From Deltaproteobacteria bacterium (GTDB taxonomy: Bacteria; Desulfobacterota; Desulfobacteria; Desulfobacterales; JAFDCJ01): 8,138 nucleotides of DNA. Below the pieces are notes generated by a model. That model was not told the DNA's origin, ran no database searches, and worked only from the letters and a program-made list of their open reading frames with translations. Position 1 is the stretch's first letter, and each line of letters opens with the position of its first letter. Positions 1-5,864 of the stretch are shown one piece after another. The translations under genes and the position numbers were made by a program. Where the stretch lies: the NCBI GenBank assembly GCA_019310665.1, contig JAFDDW010000060.1, positions 1-8,138 on the forward strand, given 5' to 3'.

Positions 1-160
1 TTAAATAAGATGACTTGCGCGGTGTGAGTATCAGCTCATCCGTTTTGGAGGCCGAATTTTGTATTTCAGATTTTAAATCTTCAGCAGCGGATAAGACAGC
101 GGGCGGCTCTTTAGATCCACTTTGTGTTGGACCTGATTTTAGATTTTTTATTTTTTCCAT
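1..160 (-). CDS. unidentified protein, N-terminal fragment cut by window edge
   Basis: An open frame starts at an ATG at 160 (complement of 158-160) and runs without a stop for 53 codons to the left edge. An in-frame TAA lies immediately upstream of this ATG, so no longer start is possible. The visible residues begin MEKIKNLKSG and continue as a hydrophilic stretch rich in Ser, Lys, Glu and Pro, without a signal peptide or membrane segment. I see no recognisable domain; it looks like a disordered N-terminal tail. No clear Shine-Dalgarno site precedes the ATG, which weakens the call. It lies 204 bp downstream of gcvPB on the same strand, so it may or may not belong to the glycine cleavage transcript. 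It could also be a chance open frame, since 53 codons is short. Confidence 0.35.
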   Translation of the reverse strand, partial: MEKIKNLKSGPTQSGSKEPPAVLSAAEDLKSEIQNSASKTDELILTPRKSSYL

Positions 161-329
161 TTAAACAATTCACTAATAACTGGTATCAGACCATTCTCGA
201 TTTACTGGCAACTCAATCGGGGCAGTATCTACCAAAGGTTAAGACATCGCCAATAACTTGCAACTTGTTTATCCCACCTGCATACTGATATCACGATCCG
301 GGACATACATTCAGCAATACAATTCAATC

Positions 330-364
330 AATCCGAAATCCCAAATCCCAAATCCGCAATCGTC
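330..364. repeat. heptamer tandem repeat, AATCCSA type
   Basis: Read in steps of seven from 330, the sequence gives AATCCGA, AATCCCA, AATCCCA, AATCCGC and a degenerate AATCGTC, ending directly at the gcvPB stop codon (365-367). On the gcvPB strand this reads as G-rich GGATTTG-type units just after the stop. No hairpin plus U-run is present, so it is not an intrinsic terminator. The rest of the gap (161-329) shows nothing I can support. Confidence 0.7.
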
Positions 365-1822
365 TCACCCCGTCAGACACGGCTTTCTGGCCGCCATCGT
401 TTCATCCAGCCTTCTGCGGTGACACTTTGTCGGGGCTTCGGTCAACAGTTGCGGGTTTTCGGCAGCTTCTTTGGCGATGGCTTTAAGGGATTGAACAAAA
501 AGATCAATATCTTCTTTGGATTCGGTTTCGGTCGGTTCGATCATGATCGCACCCGGGACCACCAGGGGAAAGTAAATTGTCGGCGGGTGAAACCCGTAAT
601 CCATCAGTCGTTTGACAATGTCCAGGGTGGTGACCTTGTGGGCCTGCTGCAATTCGTCGGAAAATACACACTCATGCATGCAGGGGCGGTCATAGGCCAG
701 TTTAAAAGTTTCCTTCAATTGTGTTTTGATATAGCTGGCATTCAGCACCGCCAGTTGGCTGGCCTTTTTAAGATTTTCTGCTCCCAGGCTCATGATGTAA
801 CTGTACGCTTTTACCAGAACCCCGACATTGCCATTGAAGGCATGGAGAGTTCCGATTGATTCCGGAAAATTTTCAGAAAGCAGATAGCGGCCCTTTTTCA
901 GGATGACGCGGGGCACCGGTAAAAACGGCTCCAGATGTTTCAATACACAAACCGGGCCGGCGCCCGGTCCACCCCCGCCATGGGGGGTAGAAAATGTCTT
1001 GTGAAGATTTAAGTGCAGCACGTCGATGCCGATTTTGCCCATGTCGGTGATTCCCATCACCGCATTCATATTGGCCCCGTCTCCATACACGAGACCGCCT
1101 TTGGCATGAACGATTTCAGCGATTTTTTTAATGTTTTCTTCAAAAAGCCCCAGGGTGTTTGGATTGGTCACCATGATCCCGGCGGTTTGCTCATCCATAA
1201 CCGCGGCCACATCCTCGGGGGCCAGGATCCCCTTTTCGTTGGATTTTATCGGTACCGGTTTATAGCCGCACAGGGCAGCGCTTGCCGGGTTGGTTCCGTG
1301 AGCTGTATCCGGTACGATGATTTTTGACCGGGGTGCGCCCTTACTTTGATGGTAGGTGTAAAAAAGCAGCATACCGGCAAGTTCCCCGTGAGCTCCGGCG
1401 GCCGGTTGGAGGGTGGCGGCATCCATGCCGGTGATTTCTATCAAAAATCGCTCAAGATCAAACATAAGTTTGAGGATGCCCTGGGAAAGATCCGGGTGAA
1501 GCATGGGATGGGCCGCGGCAAAGCCCGGCTGGGCGGCCTGCCTTTCGTTGGTTTTGGGGTTATACTTCATCGTACAGGAACCCAGGGGATACATACCGCT
1601 GTCCACTGAAAAATTCCACTGCGACAGGCGGGTGTAGTGGCGGACAACATCAACTTCGCTCAGATCCGGAAAATCCGGACCATCACCTGCCAGGTTCTCA
1701 TCCACCGGAAATGATTCAACGTCCCGTCGCGGCAGAGAAAACCCACACCTTCCTTTTTTACCCTTTTCCCAGAGGAGTGGTTCGTTCAAAATCAGTCCGC
1801 TGGTACCTGGAAATTCTTTCAT
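365..1822 (-). CDS. gcvPB: glycine dehydrogenase (decarboxylating) subunit 2, P-protein C-terminal half
   Basis: This is the PLP-binding chain of the two-subunit P-protein, which with GcvPA decarboxylates glycine and passes the aminomethyl group to the lipoyl arm of GcvH in the cytoplasm. The 485-residue length fits the family. GSCTMKYNPK is at residues 81-90, and LHKTF with the presumed PLP-binding Lys275 precedes the glycine-rich loop HGGGGPGAGP (281-290). The C-terminal RRLDE...AARKP segment is typical of the family. The start is set by AGGAG (1835-1831), 8 nt before ATG 1822. A second ATG at 1827 opens only ATG-AAA-TGA, and its stop overlaps the true start. The gene lies 149 bp after gcvPA, a wide gap for two subunits of one enzyme. 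Identification is very secure. Confidence 0.96.
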   Translation of the reverse strand: MKEFPGTSGLILNEPLLWEKGKKGRCGFSLPRRDVESFPVDENLAGDGPDFPDLSEVDVVRHYTRLSQWNFSVDSGMYPLGSCTMKYNPKTNERQAAQPGFAAAHPMLHPDLSQGILKLMFDLERFLIEITGMDAATLQPAAGAHGELAGMLLFYTYHQSKGAPRSKIIVPDTAHGTNPASAALCGYKPVPIKSNEKGILAPEDVAAVMDEQTAGIMVTNPNTLGLFEENIKKIAEIVHAKGGLVYGDGANMNAVMGITDMGKIGIDVLHLNLHKTFSTPHGGGGPGAGPVCVLKHLEPFLPVPRVILKKGRYLLSENFPESIGTLHAFNGNVGVLVKAYSYIMSLGAENLKKASQLAVLNASYIKTQLKETFKLAYDRPCMHECVFSDELQQAHKVTTLDIVKRLMDYGFHPPTIYFPLVVPGAIMIEPTETESKEDIDLFVQSLKAIAKEAAENPQLLTEAPTKCHRRRLDETMAARKPCLTG

Positions 1823-1892
1823 TTCATTATCTCCTAATCCGGACTAACCATTATTCGTCTTTGTCCATTATTCCTTCTGGTCGTCCGGTAAA

Positions 1893-1920
1893 TTCGATAT
1901 TCGAATTTCGTATTTATAGT
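1893..1920. repeat. heptamer-period repeat in the gcvPA-gcvPB gap
   Basis: Read in steps of seven the sequence gives TTCGATA, TTCGAAT, TTCGTAT and a weak fourth unit TTATAGT. Just beside it, CCATTATTC occurs twice (1848-1856 and 1865-1873). The tract is short and degenerate, but it shares its 7-base period with tracts in other gaps of this window. Confidence 0.45.
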
Positions 1921-1942
1921 AATCGATCCAAATTATTACTAT
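1916..1942. repeat. 8-bp perfect inverted repeat between gcvPA and gcvPB
   Basis: ATAGTAAT (1916-1923) and ATTACTAT (1935-1942) are perfect reverse complements around an 11-nt loop. The hairpin is AT-rich and lies about 30 nt after the gcvPA stop on the transcribed strand. It is not followed by a U-run, so it does not look like an intrinsic terminator. A 12-bp palindrome, GTAATTAATTAC (1964-1975), overlaps the gcvPA stop codon. Either could be a transcript-processing or stability element, or chance in AT-rich DNA. Confidence 0.35.
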
Positions 1943-1971
1943 CGTCCCTGATAAACAGTACTGGTAATTAA

Positions 1972-3300
1972 TTACTTAATTTTTTGAACCAACTCATCCA
2001 TATCCTGTTTGCTGATGGTTTCGGTAACGCATAACAAATAATGGTTGGGCAGCTCAGGATAGTAGCATTCCAGTGGAAGCCCGGCGATAATTTTTTCAGC
2101 TGTCAGACGTTCATAGGTCTTTTCAAAACCGTCTTTGAATCGAACAACAAATTCATTAAACGTCGATTGTTTGAAAGGTATAGAAAATCCCGCCTTACGC
2201 AAAGCGCCTTTTAAATATTCGCTTTTATCGTAATTTAAGCGGGCAAGGGTTTTGATGCCCGAACCCCCGAGAGAGGACATATACATGGCCGACGCCAGAG
2301 CGCACAGACTGTGATTGGTGCAGATGTTGGAGGTGGCCCTTTCCCGACGGATATGTTGTTCCCGGGTGGCCAGAGTCAACACGAAGCCCCTTTTGCCATC
2401 CACATCTTTGGTTTGGCCCACCAGACGTCCCGGCATGTTGCGCACATATGGCATCCGGGTGGCAAACATCCCCAGGGCCGGTCCTCCGAAAGAGCGGGGA
2501 ATTCCCAGACTCTGGCCTTCTCCGCAGGCGATATCCGCTCCCTGGCTGCCGGGATTTTTCATCAGCCCGTAAGCCAGCGGTTCGCTGAATCCGACAACAA
2601 AAAGCGTTTTTTCCGCCCGGGTCTTATCCCCAATGACTTTTAAATTTTCGATACAACCAAAAAAATTGGGTGATTGCACGACCACTGCAGCCAGATCATC
2701 CAGGGCGTCCAACGATGAGAGATCGGTGGTGCCGTCCGGCAGATAGGGAAGTTCAATTATTTCATTATCGGTGGGCGCTAGATAAGTTTTGAGCACCCGG
2801 CGATAGTGGGGATGAACCAGTCGAGACACGGCCACTTTTTTACGCCGGGAAATTCGCACGGCCATCAGAGCGGCTTCGGCCAGGGCAGAAGCCCCGTCGT
2901 ATTGCGAGGCATTGGCTACTTCCATACCCAGCAGCCGTGCCGTCAGGGTTTGATACTCAAAGATAGCCTGCAGGGTGCCCTGACTCATTTCGGGCTGGTA
3001 AGGCGTATAGGAGGTGACAAACTCGGAGCGGCTCAATAGATGATTGAGGGACACCGGAATATAATGTTCATAGCTGCCGGCACCCATGAACACTTTGTAT
3101 TCCGGGGATACGGCCATGCTCCCGCAAAGCTCGTCGATGTGGTGATTTAATTCCCACTCGGTCAAGGCCTGCGGCAGGTTAAGATCGCTGGTGCGGCGAC
3201 AATCAACCGGAATGGTTCCGAAAAGGTCCTCCAGGGATTTCACCCCCACCGTATTTAGCATCTCCGTGATGTCTTCAGGTGTATGCGGAAAATATCGCAT
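1972..3300 (-). CDS. gcvPA: glycine dehydrogenase (decarboxylating) subunit 1, P-protein N-terminal half
   Basis: This chain partners GcvPB to make the heteromeric P-protein found in many anaerobes, archaea and Gram-positive bacteria in place of one chain of about 950 residues. The 442-residue length is usual for the subunit. Family signatures are GAGSYEHYIP (73-82), YTPYQPE (98-104) followed by MSQGTLQAIFEYQT (105-118), ANASQYDGAS (129-138), SFGGPALG (270-277) and QHIRRERATSNICT (315-328). There is no active-site PLP lysine, as expected, because that residue is in GcvPB. The start at 3300 is supported by AAAGGA (3314-3309) 8 nt upstream, which lies inside the end of gcvH. Only 5 nt separate the gcvH stop from this start, so translation is probably coupled. 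The family assignment is secure. Confidence 0.96.
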   Translation of the reverse strand: MRYFPHTPEDITEMLNTVGVKSLEDLFGTIPVDCRRTSDLNLPQALTEWELNHHIDELCGSMAVSPEYKVFMGAGSYEHYIPVSLNHLLSRSEFVTSYTPYQPEMSQGTLQAIFEYQTLTARLLGMEVANASQYDGASALAEAALMAVRISRRKKVAVSRLVHPHYRRVLKTYLAPTDNEIIELPYLPDGTTDLSSLDALDDLAAVVVQSPNFFGCIENLKVIGDKTRAEKTLFVVGFSEPLAYGLMKNPGSQGADIACGEGQSLGIPRSFGGPALGMFATRMPYVRNMPGRLVGQTKDVDGKRGFVLTLATREQHIRRERATSNICTNHSLCALASAMYMSSLGGSGIKTLARLNYDKSEYLKGALRKAGFSIPFKQSTFNEFVVRFKDGFEKTYERLTAEKIIAGLPLECYYPELPNHYLLCVTETISKQDMDELVQKIK

Positions 3301-3305
3301 CGATC

Positions 3306-3704
3306 TTATCCTTTCAATGTTGAGACATAAGCATCTTTGTCCATCAAACTATCCGGTTCAGAGGGATCATCGAGTTTGATCTCGATCATCCAGCCATCGG
3401 AATAGGGCGTGTTGTTGACCCACTCGGGGGAGTCTTCCAGAGCGTCATTGACAGCGACAATTTCTCCGCTGACAGGCATGTAAAGCTCTGAAACCGCCTT
3501 AACGGATTCTACGGTGCCGTATTCAGCGCCTTTTTCAAAGGATTCACCCACATCGGGCAATTCTACAAAAACAATGTCTCCCAGTTGATCCTGGGCATAG
3601 TCAGTGATTCCCAATTTGGCAGTTTCCCCTGCGGCTTTTACCCACTCGTGACTTTCAGAATAGCGAACGTCTTCCGGAAAATTAAGCTCATTAATTTCTT
3701 TCAT
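3306..3704 (-). CDS. gcvH: glycine cleavage system H protein (lipoyl carrier)
   Basis: H protein shuttles the aminomethyl intermediate on a lipoyl-lysine arm between the P, T and L proteins. The 132-residue length is normal. The N-terminal segment around YSESHEWVK (15-23) and the lipoyl site ESVKAVSELYMPVSG (66-80), with Lys69 as the modified residue, are both typical. SPEWVNNTPYSDGWM (92-106) is the usual C-terminal signature. A strong Shine-Dalgarno site AAGGAGG (3715-3709) sits 4 nt before the ATG. It is the first structural gene of the gcv block, followed at once by gcvPA and preceded by the Lrp-type regulator 153 bp upstream on the same strand. gcvT, often found beside gcvH, is missing here. 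Confidence 0.96.
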   Translation of the reverse strand: MKEINELNFPEDVRYSESHEWVKAAGETAKLGITDYAQDQLGDIVFVELPDVGESFEKGAEYGTVESVKAVSELYMPVSGEIVAVNDALEDSPEWVNNTPYSDGWMIEIKLDDPSEPDSLMDKDAYVSTLKG

Positions 3705-3721
3705 GACTCCTCCTTAAATTA

Positions 3722-3750
3722 AATATAGATAGAATTCCTAAATTCCTCAA
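3722..3750 (-). promoter_or_regulatory. possible sigma70-type promoter for gcvH
   Basis: On the minus strand TTGAGG (3750-3745) and TATATT (3727-3722) are separated by 17 nt. Transcription would start near 3715, at the edge of the Shine-Dalgarno site, giving a very short leader of about 12 nt, which is odd. The -35 hexamer is also part of the repeat tract at 3733-3770, so the match could be chance. Transcription from the regulator gene upstream is an alternative. Confidence 0.3.
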
Positions 3751-3770
3751 TCCTTTAATTCCTCAATCAG
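3733..3770. repeat. short degenerate repeat tract upstream of gcvH
   Basis: AATTCCTCAATC occurs twice exactly (3741-3752 and 3757-3768), with further AATTCCT (3733-3739) and CAATCCT (3748-3754) units interleaved. The unit is close to 7 bases but with 1-2 nt slips. It lies between the regulator and gcvH, 29 nt upstream of the gcvH start. Confidence 0.55.
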
Positions 3771-3811
3771 ACCCGTGTCCAATTTTCATGCAATCCTACG
3801 ACAGCCAAAGA

Positions 3812-3840
3812 GTCACAGCTATTTTTTCAAGCTGAATGAC
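3812..3840. repeat. interrupted hairpin downstream of the regulator gene
   Basis: GTCA (3812-3815) plus CAGCT (3816-3820) pair with AGCTG (3830-3834) and TGAC (3837-3840), leaving a 2-nt AA bulge and a 9-nt loop that contains T6 on the plus strand. It begins 17 nt after the regulator stop codon on the minus strand. No U-run follows it in that direction, so a terminator role is doubtful. It could be a weak attenuator or an operator for gcvH. Confidence 0.35.
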
Positions 3841-3857
3841 GAGGTCCGGAGTCGCAA

Positions 3858-4304
3858 TCAATCTATCACATACGGGATTTTTAAGTTATAGCTCTTGTAT
3901 ACTACAAAGGTCTCCACGGATTGTACATCTTTTAATTTGGATACTTCCTGGGTGTAAAATTCCAGAAGACCAAAACCGGTTTTTAATAATACCGTTAGGA
4001 TCAGATCAAACCGTCCGGTTACGACACTAACGGAGATAACGCCTTTCAATTTGCTGAATTCTTCCCCTTTTTTAACAAGGTCCATGGTCTTCAATTTTAC
4101 GCCCACAATGACGATCCGGTGCCCGCTGACCGCTTCGGGATCCACCAGACCGGTAATTTCTAAAATCCCATTGTCAATAAGTTTGTGGACCCGGGCGCGA
4201 ACCGTGTTTTCAGAAAGCGACAGTTGTTCGGCAATTTTTTTAAAGGATTTTCGGCCGCTGCGAAGATGCTTGATAATTGAGAGATTGATTTTGTCGATAT
4301 GCAT
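3858..4304 (-). CDS. Lrp/AsnC-family transcriptional regulator
   Basis: A small DNA-binding protein of the feast/famine type, in which an N-terminal helix-turn-helix binds DNA and a C-terminal RAM domain binds an amino acid and drives oligomerisation. The length of 148 residues is typical. The opening MHIDKINLSIIKHLR matches the usual first helix. The helix-turn-helix covers about 20-42, with LSENTVRARVHKL as the recognition part. The RAM domain runs from about 63 to 140, with the glycine turn TGRFD at 96-100. An in-frame TAA lies upstream with no other start between, so ATG 4304 is well supported although its Shine-Dalgarno site is weak. It is codirectional with gcvH and divergent from livK. 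Family is secure; effector and targets are not visible. Confidence 0.9.
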   Translation of the reverse strand: MHIDKINLSIIKHLRSGRKSFKKIAEQLSLSENTVRARVHKLIDNGILEITGLVDPEAVSGHRIVIVGVKLKTMDLVKKGEEFSKLKGVISVSVVTGRFDLILTVLLKTGFGLLEFYTQEVSKLKDVQSVETFVVYKSYNLKIPYVID

Positions 4305-4328
4305 GGGATCAGAATTGACTCGTTATTA

Positions 4329-4343
4329 ATGACAGATAGTCAT
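4329..4343. promoter_or_regulatory. 15-bp dyad, candidate operator at the regulator promoter
   Basis: ATGAC (4329-4333) and GTCAT (4339-4343) form a perfect inverted repeat with a 5-bp spacer. The dyad lies 25 bp upstream of the regulator start and covers the transcription start predicted from the promoter at 4372-4344. Lrp/AsnC proteins commonly autoregulate and often bind dyads of about 15 bp, so an autoregulatory operator is a reasonable inference. Confidence 0.4.
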
Positions 4344-4372
4344 CCTGTAAAAAATATTGGGGATTCTGTCAA
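4344..4372 (-). promoter_or_regulatory. possible sigma70-type promoter for the Lrp/AsnC regulator
   Basis: On the minus strand a perfect TTGACA (4372-4367) is followed after 17 nt by TACAGG (4349-4344), a poor -10 hexamer. Start of transcription would be near 4337, giving a leader of about 33 nt. The AT-rich context of the gap supports a promoter here, but the weak -10 keeps this tentative. Confidence 0.4.
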
Positions 4373-4474
4373 TAAATAATTTATTTTTTAACGATATCAT
4401 CAAAATATCTGGAATAAATTTGGAATTTCCGGTTTATCCGGGTTAGGGTGTGATTAGCATTGAATTTTTTTTTT

Positions 4475-4489
4475 CTCTGTGTTACAGAG
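4475..4489. promoter_or_regulatory. 15-bp dyad upstream of livK
   Basis: CTCTGT (4475-4480) and ACAGAG (4484-4489) are perfect reverse complements around a 3-nt GTT. It follows a T10 tract on the plus strand and is 82 bp before the livK start. No U-run follows the hairpin in either direction, so it is not a terminator. It is a candidate operator. Confidence 0.35.
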
Positions 4490-4571
4490 CCAATCGTTTT
4501 TCCGGTTCTAAGGCTAGTGTGTTGAGGAGTCCATAACAACTTGTTTGACGATAACAAAAAGGAGGCTGATG

Positions 4572-5750
4572 ATGAAAACCAAACTGTTTACTGTCGCAAT
4601 CATTTCATGTTTTGTCGTGGCGCTGTTGTTTGTTGCCTGTGGTCCGAAAGGTCCGGAAACCATCAAGATCGGAATTAATGCGCCGCTTACCGGTGATATC
4701 CCCAAAGTAGGGGAGGGCACCAAATTTGCCGCTCAGATGTGGCTGGAAGATGTGAATGCGGCCGGGGGCATTGAGGTCGGCGGCAAGAAATACAAAGTGG
4801 AACTGGTTGTCGAGGACAATGAATCCAAGGCCGAATCGGCAGTTAAAGCCAACGTTAAGCTGATTACCGAAGATGAAGTGCTGGCCATTGTCGGGCCCCA
4901 GTCTTCCAAACAGGCAGTGCCGGCCGGTGGCAAAGCCAACGAATTGGGCACCCCGATGGTCAGCCCGTGGTCAACCAATCCCACCACCACCAAAGATCGT
5001 CCGTTTGTATTCCGTGGCTGCTTTCTGGACCCCTTTCAGGGACCGGTTATCGCCAAATTTGCCAAAAAAGAATTCGGGTTTACCAAGGCCGCCGTACTTT
5101 ACGACGTGGCCAGCGACTACCCCAAGGGTTTGGCGGAATTTTTCAAAGCGGCCTGGGAAGATCTGAATGGTCCCGGTTCCGTGGTGGCTTACGAAAGTTT
5201 TACCACCAAGGATGCCGACTTCAGTGCCCAGCTCACCAAAATCAATAATTCCGGGGCCGAATTTCTTTTTACCCCCCAATATTATAATGAGGTTGCCCTG
5301 ATCGTCCAACAGGCCCATCAACTGGGCTGGGATAAGCCGATCGTGGGAAGCGACAGCTGGGGTTCGGCAGAAACCGTCAAACTGTGCGGCAAAGACTGCT
5401 ACGGTCTTTTCTTCAGCACCCACTATGCCGCGGCCGGAGCCAAAGGCGCGACCAAGGAATTTATCGATCGCTACAAAGCCAAACACGGCTATGTACCGGA
5501 CGATGTGGGCGCTTTGACCTGGGATGCCATGCGCATCGTTCAAATGGCCATTGAAGGTGCCGGGGAGCTCACCGGTGACATTAAGAAAGACCGCAAGTCC
5601 GTGCGCGATGCATTGGCCACCATTAAAGACTTTGATGGAATTACCGGGGGCATGACCTTTACCGAAGATGGTGATCCGGTCAAATGCGCGGTTATTGTCC
5701 GCATCAGCGATGCCGGCGAGTTTGAGTTCTACCAGTCGGTTTGCCCGTAA
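4572..5750 (+). CDS. livK: ABC transporter substrate-binding lipoprotein, branched-chain amino-acid type
   Basis: The extracytoplasmic binding protein of a HAAT-family importer (periplasmic-binding fold type I). ATG 4572 is preferred: AAAAAGGAGG (4556-4565) stands 6 nt before it. ATG 4569 and a TTG at 4545 are possible, but the TTG lies upstream of this ribosome site. From ATG 4572 the protein has 392 residues. Residues 1-23 form a lipoprotein signal: basic start, hydrophobic core and LLFVAC with Cys23 as the lipidated residue; Phe at -3 is unusual. Mature motifs are INAPLTGD (35-42), GGKKYKVELVVEDNES (70-85), VGPQSSKQAVP (107-117) and PMVSPWSTNP (128-137). Two Cys (272 and 276, in LCGKDC) could form a disulfide. 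The true ligand cannot be told from sequence; members also bind amides, urea or aromatic compounds. Confidence 0.9.
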   Translation: MKTKLFTVAIISCFVVALLFVACGPKGPETIKIGINAPLTGDIPKVGEGTKFAAQMWLEDVNAAGGIEVGGKKYKVELVVEDNESKAESAVKANVKLITEDEVLAIVGPQSSKQAVPAGGKANELGTPMVSPWSTNPTTTKDRPFVFRGCFLDPFQGPVIAKFAKKEFGFTKAAVLYDVASDYPKGLAEFFKAAWEDLNGPGSVVAYESFTTKDADFSAQLTKINNSGAEFLFTPQYYNEVALIVQQAHQLGWDKPIVGSDSWGSAETVKLCGKDCYGLFFSTHYAAAGAKGATKEFIDRYKAKHGYVPDDVGALTWDAMRIVQMAIEGAGELTGDIKKDRKSVRDALATIKDFDGITGGMTFTEDGDPVKCAVIVRISDAGEFEFYQSVCP

Positions 5751-5787
5751 GATGAACACTAACCTTTCAGAGCGTTAATATTTGGTT

Positions 5788-5831
5788 AAAAAAAGCCGGG
5801 CCAGGGCCAATTGCCCTGAGCCCGACTTTTT
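5788..5831 (+). terminator. rho-independent terminator between livK and livH
   Basis: After a run of seven A (5788-5794), a GC-rich arm (5795-5807) pairs with 5813-5826: GGGC with GCCC and AGGGC with GCCCT, with a C/GA bulge, one C-A mismatch near the base and a CAATT loop (5808-5812). T5 follows (5827-5831). The A-run makes it potentially bidirectional. It lies 37 nt after the livK stop and ends 33 nt before the livH start, so it probably lets livK mRNA outnumber the permease mRNA. Confidence 0.8.
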
Positions 5832-5864
5832 AGTATCTCAAGAAAAGGAACAAGGAGAACTTCA

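Larger units (their letters stand above)
4305..4571. promoter_or_regulatory. divergent control region between the regulator and livK
   Basis: This AT-rich gap of 267 bp must hold the promoters of both diverging genes. Besides the regulator promoter and its dyad, it contains a GATAT/ATATC inverted repeat (4393-4409), a run of ten T (4465-4474) and a second dyad (4475-4489). I could not find a convincing -35/-10 pair for livK; TTGAAT (4460-4465) with TACAGA (4483-4488) is the best and is weak. Confidence 0.6.

Noticed and set aside
1820..1827. ATG-AAA-TGA mini-frame overlapping the gcvPB start
   Set aside because: Its ATG is only 3 nt from the Shine-Dalgarno core and such short overlaps arise easily in AT-rich leaders, so I do not claim a regulatory role.
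419..1971. Several plus-strand open frames of 86-146 codons across gcvPB
   Set aside because: All are antisense shadows of gcvPB, whose family motifs are unmistakable.
3705..3857. Glycine riboswitch in front of gcvH
   Set aside because: Glycine riboswitches would suit this gene, but the gap is only 153 bp, is dominated by an AT-rich repeat tract, and I could not recognise the conserved aptamer core.
4475..4489. Rho-independent terminator
   Set aside because: The T-run lies before the dyad on the plus strand and becomes an A-run after it on the minus strand, so no U-run follows the stem in either direction.
4971..5759. A 262-codon open frame on the minus strand, antisense to livK
   Set aside because: It lies almost wholly inside the well-supported livK gene in the opposite direction, has no ribosome site or recognisable motif, and is explained by livK codon bias.
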